NCBI GenBank assembly: GCA_022769565.1 | Contig: JALEJQ010000030.1 | Location: 1-50,343 of the forward strand | Source: Oscillospiraceae bacterium | GTDB taxonomy: Bacteria; Bacillota; Clostridia; Oscillospirales; Ruminococcaceae | Length of the DNA: 50,343 bases | Direction of reading: 5' to 3' | In this document: one piece after another, positions 25,924 through 34,699 of the stretch | Position numbering within the stretch: the stretch's first letter is position 1 | How the letters are laid out: the number at the start of each line of letters is the position of its first letter | Notes under the pieces: generated by a model | Database searches by the model: none | Told to the model about the DNA's origin: nothing | The model's input: the letters and a program-made list of their open reading frames with translations, nothing else | Made by a program: the position numbers and the translations under genes

Positions 25924-25976
25924 TTGTGTCTTTCAAAAAAATCTGCTATAATAATAATGTATGATTATTATTATAG
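25924..25976 (+). promoter_or_regulatory. asp23-nusB operon promoter with overlapping 13-bp inverted repeat
   Basis: TTGTGT (25924-25929), 17 bases, TATAAT (25947-25952). A perfect 13-bp inverted repeat CTATAATAATAAT (25946-25958) / ATTATTATTATAG (25964-25976), 5-base loop, contains the -10 and the predicted start point. The leader then holds a second fold, GGTAAA/TTTACC (25988-26006). The palindrome could be an operator or an RNA hairpin at the 5-prime end. Confidence 0.6.
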
Positions 25977-26035
25977 ACCGGATATGCGGTAAAATGGCAG
26001 TTTACCGGTCTTACAGGCAGGAAGGGGCTTAACGT

Positions 26036-26395
26036 ATGAATAAAAAAACGGACGTTCAGACTAACAGTCTTAAAATTTCCGAGGACGTTATTTCCAGGAT
26101 CGTTGAGATCGCAGCAGGCAGCGTTGAGGGAGTAAGCGGATTTTCTAAATCAAAGATCCGTTTCAACAGCCTTTTTGCAAAATCGGAGGACCAGTCGGCT
26201 ATAGACATCAACGCCGAGGGCGGAGCTGCCGATATTACGGTAAACGTTTCTGTATCCTGTAACAGCAAGGTGAAACAGGTCGCAGAGCATATTCAGAATA
26301 AGGTAAAGAACGATGTTCAGAATATGACCGGCATAGCTGTCACAAAGGTCAATGTTATTGTGGAGGGTATTTCCTTCGGCGATAAGGAAAATTAA
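26036..26395 (+). CDS. Asp23/Gls24 family envelope stress protein (YqhY-like)
   Basis: A 119-aa Asp23-domain protein. LKISEDVISRIVEIAAGSVEGVSGF (residues 12-36) is the family opening and NDVQNMTGIAVTKVNVIVEGI the closing motif. In Bacillus the homologue YqhY lies between the acc genes and nusB and affects acetyl-CoA carboxylase regulation; here the acc genes are missing and spoIIIA directly precedes. GGAAGGGG lies before the ATG. First gene of the long nusB-recN run. Confidence 0.92.
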   Translation: MNKKTDVQTNSLKISEDVISRIVEIAAGSVEGVSGFSKSKIRFNSLFAKSEDQSAIDINAEGGAADITVNVSVSCNSKVKQVAEHIQNKVKNDVQNMTGIAVTKVNVIVEGISFGDKEN

Positions 26396-26445
26396 AGAGA
26401 AGCAGGCTCTTTACGGAATTTTTCCGCATTTGGGCTTGCTTTTCT
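26396..26445 (+). other. structured spacer between asp23 and nusB
   Basis: AGAGAAGCAGGCTC (26396-26409) can pair with GGGCTTGCTTTTCT (26432-26445), 14 positions with three G-T pairs, enclosing CGGAA/TTCCG. No T-tract follows, so it is not a classical terminator. It may be a processing or stability element. Real but of unknown meaning. Confidence 0.35.
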
Positions 26446-26465
26446 GCGCTATAAAATGAAAGGAC

Positions 26466-26891
26466 ATGAAAAAATTGAGAAGAAGTGAAATAAGAGAGGC
26501 TGCATTTATACTTACGTTTGAAAAGCTTTTTACCGACGATACGGCAGAATCGGTCATCGAGGCGGCATACGAAGTCGATGAATTTGATATGGACGATGAA
26601 GTGGAAAAGCTTTTTATATCCGTTGATGAAAAATCAGAGGAGCTTGACAGGATAATTGCCGAATTCAGCGAAAAAAGACAGTTCGGAAGAATACCTAAGG
26701 TAAGCGTTGCCATACTCAGGATAGCTATCTATGAGATGAATTATGATGATAAGGTACCCGTTAACGTTGCAATAAGCGAAGCTGTTATTCTGGCAAGAAA
26801 GTTCACATACGACCCCGATGTTCAGTTTATAAACGGCGTTCTGGGCGCTTATGCCAAAACCCTTGACAGCAAAAAAGAAAGCGTGGAGTGA
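26466..26891 (+). CDS. nusB: transcription antitermination factor NusB
   Basis: A 141-aa all-helical protein that binds boxA RNA with NusE and supports rRNA antitermination. RRSEIREAAFILTFEKLF at the N-terminus, FGRIPKVSVAILRIAIYEMN and VPVNVAISEAVILARKFTYDPDVQFINGVLG are typical. The ATG at 26466 lies only one base after AGGA; a TTG at 26475 is 10 bases away and may be the true start, giving 138 aa. Its UGA overlaps a possible GTG start of the next gene. Confidence 0.92.
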   Translation: MKKLRRSEIREAAFILTFEKLFTDDTAESVIEAAYEVDEFDMDDEVEKLFISVDEKSEELDRIIAEFSEKRQFGRIPKVSVAILRIAIYEMNYDDKVPVNVAISEAVILARKFTYDPDVQFINGVLGAYAKTLDSKKESVE

Positions 26892-26893
26892 CA

Positions 26894-27832
26894 ATGCCGT
26901 TCTGCCTTGGTATAGATACCAGCAACTACACTACCTCCACAGCCCTTTTTGATACGGATACGATGGAGGTCGTTCACTCCAAAAAGCTGCTCCCCGTAAA
27001 AGAGGGTGAGCTGGGGTTAAGACAGAGTGATGCGGTTTTTCATCACACAAAGCAGCTTCCCGAAATGATAAAGCAGCTGTTTGACGGAAGAGAAGCGGAT
27101 ATTTCCTGTATCGGCGTGTCTGTAAAGCCGAGAAATATCGAGGGTTCCTATATGCCCTGCTTTCTCTGCGGAGAGGGACTTGCAGATTCGTTGGGGGCTG
27201 TAAATAAGATACCCGTGCATAAAACATCCCACCAGACGGGACATATCCTTGCAGCGCTTCTTTCGGCAGGAAAGCTTGAATTTGTGAACAGAAAATTTAT
27301 TGCTTTTCACGTCAGCGGCGGAACAACGGACTGCCTGCTTGTGGAGCCGCATAAGGACAATGTTATCAAAATCACGGAAATAGGAACTTCCCTTGATCTT
27401 AAAGCAGGACAGGCTGTGGACAGGGTCGGACTTATGCTTGGTCTGAAATTTCCCTGCGGAAAAGAGCTTGAAAAGCTGGCGGAGCAAAGCAGCCGCAGCT
27501 TTAAAATAAAACCTGTGCTGAAAGGCGGAAGCTGCTGCCTTTCGGGACTTGAAAATAAATGCAGACTAATGCTTGACAGCGGAGAAAGCAGGGAAGATAC
27601 CGCAAATTACTGTCTGAGCTGTATTTACGCCGCAGTTAAGGGCATGACGGAGTATGCTCTGCTTAACGAGGGGGATATGCCCGTGGTATTTGCAGGAGGG
27701 GTCATGTCGGATAAGATCATACGCCGCAGGCTTGAACAGGATTTTGAGGCTTATTTTGCGGAACCTGATTTTTCCTGCGACAATGCGTCGGGAACAGCGG
27801 TTTTTGCGGCAATAACGGAGAAATTTATATGA
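26894..27832 (+). CDS. TsaD/Kae1-like M22 family protein (paralogue)
   Basis: A 312-aa protein of the ASKHA-fold Kae1/TsaD family. It opens LGIDTSNYTTSTALFD, has the metal-ligand pattern HxxxH in HKTSHQTGHILAALL, FHVSGGTTDCLLV, a GTSLDLKAGQAVDRVGLMLG stretch and VVFAGGVMSDKIIRRRL at the end. It is shorter and more divergent than true TsaD, which makes t6A37, so I read it as a paralogue of unknown function. Start ATG 26894 follows GGAG by 5 bases; GTG 26888 is an alternative. It sits between nusB and xseA and overlaps xseA by 4 bases. Confidence 0.8.
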   Translation: MPFCLGIDTSNYTTSTALFDTDTMEVVHSKKLLPVKEGELGLRQSDAVFHHTKQLPEMIKQLFDGREADISCIGVSVKPRNIEGSYMPCFLCGEGLADSLGAVNKIPVHKTSHQTGHILAALLSAGKLEFVNRKFIAFHVSGGTTDCLLVEPHKDNVIKITEIGTSLDLKAGQAVDRVGLMLGLKFPCGKELEKLAEQSSRSFKIKPVLKGGSCCLSGLENKCRLMLDSGESREDTANYCLSCIYAAVKGMTEYALLNEGDMPVVFAGGVMSDKIIRRRLEQDFEAYFAEPDFSCDNASGTAVFAAITEKFI

Positions 27833-29016
27833 GCAGCGTATTAACGGTCTCACAGCTAAACAGATATATTTCTTTCAAGCTGAAGGAAGACAAAAATTTA
27901 AAGGGAATACTTGTAAAAGGCGAAATATCCAATTTTACCAACCACGCCAGAACGGGACATTTATACTTTACCCTAAAAGACGGCGAAAGCTCGGTAAAGG
28001 CTATAATGTTCAATAATATGGCGGCAGGCTTGAAATTTGTGCCTGCTTCGGGTATGAAGGTCATTGTTTCTGCCAACGTTCAGGTCTTTGAGCGTGACGG
28101 CATATACCAGCTTTATGTGAACGATATGCAGCCCGACGGAACAGGCGCTTTGTATATTGCTTTTGAGCAGCTTAAGGAACGGCTTTCGGCAGAAGGCTTG
28201 TTTGACGAACAGCTGAAAAAGCCTATACCTGCCTTTCCTCAGAAAATAGGTATAGTTACTTCGCCGGATGCCGCAGCTTTACAGGATATGCTCAACATTA
28301 TTTCAAGGCGTTATCCTGCGGTGCAGATAGTTATTTATCCTTGCCTTGTTCAGGGAGAATACGCTCCGCCTTCCATATGCTCTGCGCTAAAACGTGCCGA
28401 CGCAGCGGAAAATGATGTGATAATAGCCGGAAGAGGGGGAGGCTCCCTTGAAGACCTTATGGCTTTTAATTCGGAAAGCGTTGCAAGGTGTATTTTTGAG
28501 TGTAAAACTCCCGTTATTTCCGCAGTAGGACATGAAACGGACACTACTATCGCTGATTATGCCGCCGACCTGAGAGCGCCCACGCCTTCGGCTGCGGCAG
28601 AGCTTGCAGTTCCCGAAATAGGTGCGCTGAAAGGCTTTTTTGCTTCATCGGAACGCAGGCTTGCGGAAAAAATGAAGCTGAAAATAAACATGGAACGCCG
28701 CAGGCTGGACGCAGCGGAATATAAGCTGAACTCCTTTCTGCCTGCGCACAAAATAACCTCATCAAAAGTGCTGCTTGACGAAAAAATGCAGCGGCTTGAT
28801 ACGGCGCTTAAAAACAGAATATCCCTTGGGAAAGCGCTTCTTAGCGAAAAAACGACGGCGCTTGACAATTTAAGTCCCCTAAAAATTATGGGACGAGGCT
28901 ATTCTCTTGTTTACAAGGACGAAAAGCTCGTTAATTCCGTCAGCGCTCTTAAAAACGGAGACGAAATAACAGTGCGTCTTTCCGACGGAACGGTAAAAGC
29001 TGTTGTCGTGCAATAG
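27829..29016 (+). CDS. xseA: exodeoxyribonuclease VII large subunit
   Basis: A 395-aa catalytic subunit of exonuclease VII, which degrades single-stranded DNA in both directions. The N-terminal OB-fold spans about residues 1-100 (LTVSQLNRYISFKLKED, LKGILVKGEISNF, ARTGHLYFTLKD). The catalytic region has IGIVTSPDAAALQDMLNIISRRYP, IAGRGGGSLEDLMAFN, ISAVGHETDTTIADYAADLRAPTPSAAAEL. A coiled-coil C-terminal region binds XseB, encoded next. ATGA overlap with the preceding gene. Confidence 0.96.
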   Translation: MSSVLTVSQLNRYISFKLKEDKNLKGILVKGEISNFTNHARTGHLYFTLKDGESSVKAIMFNNMAAGLKFVPASGMKVIVSANVQVFERDGIYQLYVNDMQPDGTGALYIAFEQLKERLSAEGLFDEQLKKPIPAFPQKIGIVTSPDAAALQDMLNIISRRYPAVQIVIYPCLVQGEYAPPSICSALKRADAAENDVIIAGRGGGSLEDLMAFNSESVARCIFECKTPVISAVGHETDTTIADYAADLRAPTPSAAAELAVPEIGALKGFFASSERRLAEKMKLKINMERRRLDAAEYKLNSFLPAHKITSSKVLLDEKMQRLDTALKNRISLGKALLSEKTTALDNLSPLKIMGRGYSLVYKDEKLVNSVSALKNGDEITVRLSDGTVKAVVVQ

Positions 29017-29039
29017 ATTTTACGAAAGGATACAGGTTT

Positions 29040-29216
29040 ATGAAATTTGAAGATTCCGTAAAAAAACTGGATGAAATAATTGCGGCTTTGGAAAATCCGG
29101 AGGTTTCCCTTGAAGATTCGGTAAAGCTGTATAAGGAGGGCGCAGAGCTAATAGGTCTGTGCAGAAAAGAGCTTGACAGCGCAGAAATGCTTGTTACCGT
29201 TGACGACGTGGAGTAA
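29040..29216 (+). CDS. xseB: exodeoxyribonuclease VII small subunit
   Basis: A 58-aa helical protein beginning MKFEDSVKKLDEIIAALENP, followed by VSLEDSVKLYKEGAELIGLC, both classic XseB motifs. It binds the coiled coil of XseA to form exonuclease VII. AAAGGA lies 10 bases before the ATG. The short length, slightly under the usual 70-80 aa, comes from a short C-terminus. It lies 23 bases after xseA and 21 bases before ispA. Confidence 0.93.
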   Translation: MKFEDSVKKLDEIIAALENPEVSLEDSVKLYKEGAELIGLCRKELDSAEMLVTVDDVE

Positions 29217-29237
29217 AATATTAGGGGAGTGTTAAGC

Positions 29238-30149
29238 GTGTCTTCATTGAACGGTTTGTCCGAAAAAAATTCGGAAAGATTACTTTTTTACACGGAGCTT
29301 GTCAATAACGAACTGGAAAAATACAGGCAGGCGGTATTTAATAATATTGGAGAAGAGAAAAATGCCGCCGAGGCAATGTGGTATTCGCTGTCCGCAGGCG
29401 GAAAAAGAATACGTCCCGTTCTTGTGCTTGAATTCTGCCGTATGTGCGGAGGAGATGATAAAAGCGCTCTTCCTGCGGCTTGCGCAATTGAAATGATACA
29501 CACGTTTTCACTTATACACGACGATCTTCCCTGTATGGATAACGACGACCTCAGACGGGGCAAGCCGTCCTGTCATAAGGCTTACGGTGAGGTCAATGCT
29601 TTATTGGCAGGCGACGCACTTGAAAACCTTGCTTTCGGGGTAATTGCGGAAAGCGAAAGCTTGTCAGATACGCAGAAGGTAAGGCTTATAAGAACGCTGT
29701 CCAAGGCCACGGGCATATCGGGTATGATAGGCGGACAGGTCATTGACACGGAATATGAAGGAAAACCGCTTCCCGAAGAGCTGCTGCTTAAAATGTACGG
29801 AATGAAGACGGGAGCGCTGCTGAGAGCCGCCTGTGAGATGGGCTGCATATGCGGCGGCGGTGATGATGAAAAAATAAAGAGCGCCGGAGATTATGGGGAA
29901 AATTTAGGGCTTGCATTTCAGATAATTGATGATATACTTGATATTGCAGGCTCAGATGAAAAGCTGGGCAAGCCGACGGGGAGCGACGCTGTGAACGGAA
30001 AAGTCACATATGCTTCCTTAAACGGCGTTGAAAGCTCCGCCGAATTTGCTTCAACACTCAGCGAAAAGGCGCTGAATGCCCTTGATTTGTTTGAAGATCC
30101 CGTTTTTCTGAAAGAACTTACAATGTGTCTTCTTAAAAGAGACTGCTGA
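29238..30149 (+). CDS. ispA: polyprenyl / farnesyl diphosphate synthase
   Basis: A 303-aa trans-prenyl transferase that condenses IPP with DMAPP and GPP, here most likely to farnesyl diphosphate. First aspartate-rich motif: DDLPCMDNDDLRRG (residues about 95-108). Second: DDILD (about 231-235). The GKRIRPVL IPP-binding segment is present. Product length is inferred from context. GTG 29238 is preferred since GGGGAG lies 8 bases upstream; GTG 29229 overlaps that site. Encoded with dxs, which supplies precursors. Confidence 0.93.
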   Translation: MSSLNGLSEKNSERLLFYTELVNNELEKYRQAVFNNIGEEKNAAEAMWYSLSAGGKRIRPVLVLEFCRMCGGDDKSALPAACAIEMIHTFSLIHDDLPCMDNDDLRRGKPSCHKAYGEVNALLAGDALENLAFGVIAESESLSDTQKVRLIRTLSKATGISGMIGGQVIDTEYEGKPLPEELLLKMYGMKTGALLRAACEMGCICGGGDDEKIKSAGDYGENLGLAFQIIDDILDIAGSDEKLGKPTGSDAVNGKVTYASLNGVESSAEFASTLSEKALNALDLFEDPVFLKELTMCLLKRDC

Positions 30150-30179
30150 TAAGAGTTTATTTGAAAGGACGTTGCTTGA

Positions 30180-30680
30180 ATGGCTAAACTTGAATATAAT
30201 TACGTTTTGATTTCCGCTGTGCTGTCATGGTTTGCTGCGCAGGTCATCAAAACCGTAATTAATATGGTAAAAACAAAGAAATTTAACGCTGAAAGGCTTA
30301 TCGGCTCGGGAGGAATGCCAAGTTCCCACTCGTCTCTTGTATGTTCGGCAAGTGTTGCGATGTATAGGACCTGCGGTTTGGGTTCGCCTGAATTTGCACT
30401 TATGTTCATAATGGCAATGGTGGTAATGTACGACGCAATGGGAGTAAGAAGGGCGGCAGGACTTCATGCTCACGAGCTTAACCGTATGAAAAAGATATTT
30501 GCTGTAACAGGATTCGGAAGCAACGTTCAGACGGATGAAAGCGGCGGTGCAAAAAAGGTAAGAAAAAAAGAGAAAAAGGAAAAGGAATTCAAAGAATATC
30601 TGGGACATACGCCTTTTGAGGTGCTTGGAGGAGCTGTTCTTGGAGTTGCGATCGCCTTTATCATGCCTATGAGTATATGA
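30180..30680 (+). CDS. divergent PAP2 (DUF212) membrane protein
   Basis: A 166-aa membrane protein of the divergent PAP2 family (YuiD-like). Motifs: GGMPSSHSS (residues about 45-53), YDAMGVRRAAGLHAHELN, and LGHTPFEVLGGAVLG near the end, the last two resembling the phosphatase signature with its His. A highly charged insert (KKVRKKEKKEKEFKEY) precedes the final motif. A role as lipid or polyprenyl phosphate phosphatase is plausible beside ispA and dxs but unproven. Confidence 0.88.
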   Translation: MAKLEYNYVLISAVLSWFAAQVIKTVINMVKTKKFNAERLIGSGGMPSSHSSLVCSASVAMYRTCGLGSPEFALMFIMAMVVMYDAMGVRRAAGLHAHELNRMKKIFAVTGFGSNVQTDESGGAKKVRKKEKKEKEFKEYLGHTPFEVLGGAVLGVAIAFIMPMSI

Positions 30681-30693
30681 GCCGGAGGACACA

Positions 30694-32553
30694 GTGGAAA
30701 ATTCAGATATAAAATTAAGCAGATTAAATCTGCCTGAGGATCTTAAGAAGCTTACTGTTCCGCAGTGTGCTCTTTTGTGCAGAGATATAAGAAAAACTAT
30801 TCTGAGAACGGTCATGAGAAGCGGAGGACACCTTGCCTCCAATCTCGGCACGGTTGAGCTTACCGTGGCTCTGCATAGGGTATTCGAGTCTCCTTATGAC
30901 AAGTTTGTATGGGATGTGGGTCATCAGGCTTACGCTCACAAGCTGCTGACGGGAAGATACAGCAGGTTCGGCACCCTCCGCAGCAAGGACGGCATTTCGG
31001 GATTTATCAGACCTTCGGAATCCGAGCATGATTCCTTTATCAGCGGTCACAGCAGCACTTCTATATCCGCTGCCCTCGGAATGGCGGAGGCTATGAGACT
31101 GAACGGCGATACGGAGCACCGTGCAATAGCGATAATCGGCGATGGCGCATTTACGGGCGGTCTTGCATATGAAGGACTTAACAACGCCGGAAAAAGCAAT
31201 GACAACATTATCGTTATCCTTAATCATAACGATATGTCCATATCAAAAAATGTAGGTGCTTTTGCAAAATATCTTACTTCAATAAGAGGAAACCAAAAGT
31301 ATCTTGATACCAAAAAGGTCGTGGAAAAAGCCCTTGACAACACTCCGGTTATCGGCGAGCCTATCAAAAATATAATTCTGTCCTCAAAATCCACATTAAA
31401 AATGCTTTTGTATCATTCCACTATGTTTGAGGACCTTGGATTTGTTTATCTCGGACCTGTTGACGGTCATAATATCACGGAGCTTGAGAAAACTCTCCGA
31501 ATGGCAAAGCGCATAAACAAGCCTGTGTTTATCCATGTGAACACTGTAAAGGGCAAAGGCTTTAAAGCTGCGGAAAAGAATCCGGGAGCCTTTCACAGTA
31601 TCCCAAGCTGCGGATACAGCGTGAAAAATCCCGAGAATATTTCGGAAAACACTTTCTCCGAGAATTTCGGCAAGCTCCTTGTACAATTTGCGGAAAAAGA
31701 TGACAATATATGCGCTTTAACGGCTGCAATGAAATACGGAACGGGACTTCAATATTTTGCTGCAAGATTTCCCGACCGTTTTTACGATGTGGGAATTGCC
31801 GAGCAGCACGCCGTGACCTTTTCGGGCGGTCTTGCTTCGGGAGGAAAGCTGCCTGTTTTTGCGGTATATTCAAGCTTTTTGCAGCGTTCCTACGACCAGC
31901 TCATACATGATATAGCTATCGGCGGACTTCATATGGTACTTGCTGTTGACCGTGCAGGAATTGTCGGCGAGGACGGCGAAACTCATCAGGGAATATTTGA
32001 TATTCCTATGCTTACGGGTATTCCCGGAGTAACGATTTTTTCACCCTCCAACTTCAACGAACAGCGGCTTTGCATGAAAAAAGCACTGTACGGCACCGAG
32101 GGACTTGCAGTTGTAAGATACCCTAAGGGCGGCGAAGATTTCGGCTATTCCGAATATGACTACGATACGGACGACTATTATTATTTTAACAACGGAAACA
32201 GCTGCCTTGCGGTCAGCTTCGGAAGAATATTCAACAGGCTGTATGAAATTAGCAGGCTGTCCGTTGTAAGCGGTTTTGATTTGCTTAAACTTGTCAAAAT
32301 TTTCCCTGTTGAAGACGTGATAGTAAATATCGGACTTAAATATAGAAGCATAGTTGTTTTTGAGGAAAGCTCAAAGACAAACGGCATAGGCGAGCGCCTT
32401 GCGGTAAAGCTGGTCGAGGCAGGGTATAAGGGAATAATAAAAATTGTTGCACTTGACGGTTTTATTCCACAGTCCAGTATTTCCGAAGCACTTGAAGACT
32501 TCGGACTTGACAAAAAATCTATGATCGATACGATCAATGGTATGGTGAAATAA
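30694..32553 (+). CDS. dxs: 1-deoxy-D-xylulose-5-phosphate synthase
   Basis: A thiamine-diphosphate enzyme joining pyruvate and glyceraldehyde-3-phosphate, first step of the MEP isoprenoid pathway. It is 619 aa. The N-terminal part has SGGHLASNLGTVELTVALHRVF, DVGHQAYAHKLLTGR and the TPP motif GDGAFTGGLAYEGLNNAG (from about residue 149), then NHNDMSIS (usually NDNEMSIS). The transketolase middle part has DVGIAEQHAVTFSGGLAS and HDIAIGGLHMVLAVDRAGIVGEDGETHQGIFD. The start is GTG, 6 bases after GGAGG. Usual neighbour order ispA-(PAP2)-dxs-tlyA. Confidence 0.96.
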   Translation: MENSDIKLSRLNLPEDLKKLTVPQCALLCRDIRKTILRTVMRSGGHLASNLGTVELTVALHRVFESPYDKFVWDVGHQAYAHKLLTGRYSRFGTLRSKDGISGFIRPSESEHDSFISGHSSTSISAALGMAEAMRLNGDTEHRAIAIIGDGAFTGGLAYEGLNNAGKSNDNIIVILNHNDMSISKNVGAFAKYLTSIRGNQKYLDTKKVVEKALDNTPVIGEPIKNIILSSKSTLKMLLYHSTMFEDLGFVYLGPVDGHNITELEKTLRMAKRINKPVFIHVNTVKGKGFKAAEKNPGAFHSIPSCGYSVKNPENISENTFSENFGKLLVQFAEKDDNICALTAAMKYGTGLQYFAARFPDRFYDVGIAEQHAVTFSGGLASGGKLPVFAVYSSFLQRSYDQLIHDIAIGGLHMVLAVDRAGIVGEDGETHQGIFDIPMLTGIPGVTIFSPSNFNEQRLCMKKALYGTEGLAVVRYPKGGEDFGYSEYDYDTDDYYYFNNGNSCLAVSFGRIFNRLYEISRLSVVSGFDLLKLVKIFPVEDVIVNIGLKYRSIVVFEESSKTNGIGERLAVKLVEAGYKGIIKIVALDGFIPQSSISEALEDFGLDKKSMIDTINGMVK

Positions 32554-32556
32554 ATT

Positions 32557-33363
32557 GTGAGACTTGATTTCTGTCTTGTTGAAAAAAATATCATAAAAAG
32601 CCGTGAACGGGCAAAGGAGCATATTAAAAAGGGCGAGGTAACGGTAAACGGCAGGACAGTAACAAAGCCTGCCTTTGAGGTCTCGGAAGAGGACGAGATC
32701 GTCTTTACAGGAGAAGCGCTCAAATATGCCGGAAGAGGCGGCCTGAAGCTGGAAAAAGCGTTAAAGGTGTTTGGCATCGGACTAAACGGCAGGATTTGTA
32801 TGGATATAGGCGCTTCAACCGGCGGTTTTACCGATTGTATGCTCCAGAACGGTGCTGCTTTGGTCTATGCTGTGGATGTTGGACACGGTCAGCTTGACCC
32901 TGCCCTTGATTCCGACAGCAGAGTAGTAAATATGGAGGGAACGAATATCGTTTCCGTGAATAAAGAAGCTCTTGACCCTGCGCCGGATTTCTTTTCCGCA
33001 GATGTTTCCTTTGTTTCGCTGAAAAATATTATACCGAAAATCGCGGAGCTTATGAGCGAAAACAGTGAAGCTGCCGTGCTTATAAAGCCCCAGTTTGAAG
33101 CAGGAAGGTCAAATATCGGAAAAAACGGTATTGTTAAGGACAGAAATGTTCATATCAGTGTGCTTGGAGATATAATTTCATTCTGCGTTCTGAACGGACT
33201 TTCGGTAAAAGGACTTGACTACTCTCCCGTTTCCGGCGGAGACGGAAATATTGAATATCTTGCTTATATTACAGCGAAAAAAAACAAAACAGCAGCCTTT
33301 GATATTGCAAATATCGTAAACACAGCTTTTTCGGAGCTAAGGAAAGGACGGGAATTAAAATGA
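32557..33363 (+). CDS. tlyA: TlyA-family rRNA 2-prime-O-methyltransferase
   Basis: A 268-aa protein with an N-terminal S4 RNA-binding domain (RLDFCLVEKNIIKSRERAKE, about 2-60) and a FtsJ-like methyltransferase domain (CMDIGASTGGFTDCML SAM-binding motif; VDVGHGQLDP). TlyA enzymes methylate C1409 of 16S and, in some forms, C1920 of 23S rRNA. GTG start 3 bases after the dxs stop, ATGA overlap with nadK. Confidence 0.93.
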   Translation: MRLDFCLVEKNIIKSRERAKEHIKKGEVTVNGRTVTKPAFEVSEEDEIVFTGEALKYAGRGGLKLEKALKVFGIGLNGRICMDIGASTGGFTDCMLQNGAALVYAVDVGHGQLDPALDSDSRVVNMEGTNIVSVNKEALDPAPDFFSADVSFVSLKNIIPKIAELMSENSEAAVLIKPQFEAGRSNIGKNGIVKDRNVHISVLGDIISFCVLNGLSVKGLDYSPVSGGDGNIEYLAYITAKKNKTAAFDIANIVNTAFSELRKGRELK

Positions 33364-34217
33364 AGATCGTATTATATCCTAATTTTAACAAACCTAATGC
33401 GCTGCCTACGGCTGTAAGACTTTGCGACAAGCTCCGTGAACTTGATATAGAAGTCCTGACCGATAAGATGTATGAAAAGGATTTTTCGGGAAAGAATTTT
33501 GTGCAGTACGGAACCATTGACGAAATCGCCGCCATGTGTGATATAATCATTGCCATAGGAGGGGACGGAACTATCCTTGAAGCCTCACGCTATGCTTCGG
33601 AATACGACAAGCCGCTTCTCGGCATCAACACGGGGCATCTCGGATTTATGGCTTCAATGGAAATAGACGAGCTTGACAATATTTCAAGGCTAAAGACCTC
33701 TGATTACAAGATCGAAACGAGAATGATGCTTGATATTGCTCAGATACGGGATAATACCGTAGTTTCAAAGCACACTGCGCTGAACGACATCGTTATTGCA
33801 AGACCTTATTCAAAAATAGGCAATTTTGAAATTTCCACGGATGATTTCATTGTAAGCTCGATCCGCTCCGACGGCGTGGTTTTTTCTACGCCTACAGGTT
33901 CAACGGCGTATGCTCTGTCAGCAGGAGGTCCAATTGTTGAGCCGCTTATGGAATGTATACAGCTTACACCCATTTGTCCTCACTCTCTTTCGTCAAGAAC
34001 TATGCTGTTTTCCGCCGACAGAAGCATTGAGGTAAAGCATTTTGCAAATGATACGCCGGATGTTTATTTTTCCGTTGACGGCAGAGATGTTGTAAAGGCG
34101 GAAAGCAATGATATTCTTGTCGTTTCACGCTCGCTGAAAAAGCTCAGGCTTATAGATATAAAGGGTCATTCGTTTTTTGACGCAGTGAACAACAAACTTA
34201 TGAATCCAATAAAATAA
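33360..34217 (+). CDS. nadK: NAD kinase
   Basis: Phosphorylates NAD to NADP; cytosolic, 285 aa. The GGDGT motif lies near residue 67 (IIAIGGDGTILEASR), followed by LLGINTGHLGFM, NDIVIAR and the FSTPTGSTAYALSAGGPIVEP loop. It overlaps tlyA by 4 bases and precedes argR by 30, the common clostridial tlyA-nadK-argR-recN order. Confidence 0.96.
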   Translation: MKIVLYPNFNKPNALPTAVRLCDKLRELDIEVLTDKMYEKDFSGKNFVQYGTIDEIAAMCDIIIAIGGDGTILEASRYASEYDKPLLGINTGHLGFMASMEIDELDNISRLKTSDYKIETRMMLDIAQIRDNTVVSKHTALNDIVIARPYSKIGNFEISTDDFIVSSIRSDGVVFSTPTGSTAYALSAGGPIVEPLMECIQLTPICPHSLSSRTMLFSADRSIEVKHFANDTPDVYFSVDGRDVVKAESNDILVVSRSLKKLRLIDIKGHSFFDAVNNKLMNPIK

Positions 34218-34247
34218 AGGGTTTCCCATAAAAACACGGAGGGTCAT

Positions 34248-34682
34248 ATGACGAAAAAACAGCGTCAGGATAAAATAATTGAAATTGTCGGCAGCCATGA
34301 TATAACTACTCAGGAAATGCTGAAAAAATATCTTGAGGATATAGGGATAGACGTTACTCAGGCAACGCTGTCGAGAGATATAAACGAGCTTAATCTTAAA
34401 AAGGAAACCGACGGGATATACAAGTATACAGTTCCGCTGAAAAATATGGTGGAATGTCCGGCTATACTCAAAGATTCTGTTGTGGATATTGTGTACGCAA
34501 TGAATACTGTGGTGATAAAGTGCCATACGGGCATGGCTCAGGCTGCCTGCGCAACTATTGACAAGATGCAGTGTACGGGAATTGTCGGCACTATCGCCGG
34601 AGATGACACCATTTTTGTTTTGATGCCAAATGAAAATTCAGCCGCAGAGCTTTGCGGAAATCTCAGAGATATGATTATGTGA
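34248..34682 (+). CDS. argR: arginine repressor ArgR/AhrC
   Basis: A 144-aa hexameric regulator of arginine metabolism. N-terminal winged helix (QRQDKIIEIVGSHDITTQEM, DVTQATLSRDINELNLKK, about 1-65) and C-terminal oligomerisation and arginine-binding domain with GTIAGDDTIFVL. GGAGG precedes the ATG. It also has a conserved place just before recN, so its presence here says nothing about local arg genes; none are in the window. Confidence 0.95.
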   Translation: MTKKQRQDKIIEIVGSHDITTQEMLKKYLEDIGIDVTQATLSRDINELNLKKETDGIYKYTVPLKNMVECPAILKDSVVDIVYAMNTVVIKCHTGMAQAACATIDKMQCTGIVGTIAGDDTIFVLMPNENSAAELCGNLRDMIM

Positions 34683-34699
34683 TCGAGGTAAACAGGGTT

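Noticed and set aside
26396-26445. Terminator between asp23 and nusB
   Set aside because: The stem exists but no T-tract follows it, and the genes are co-oriented in a conserved cluster.
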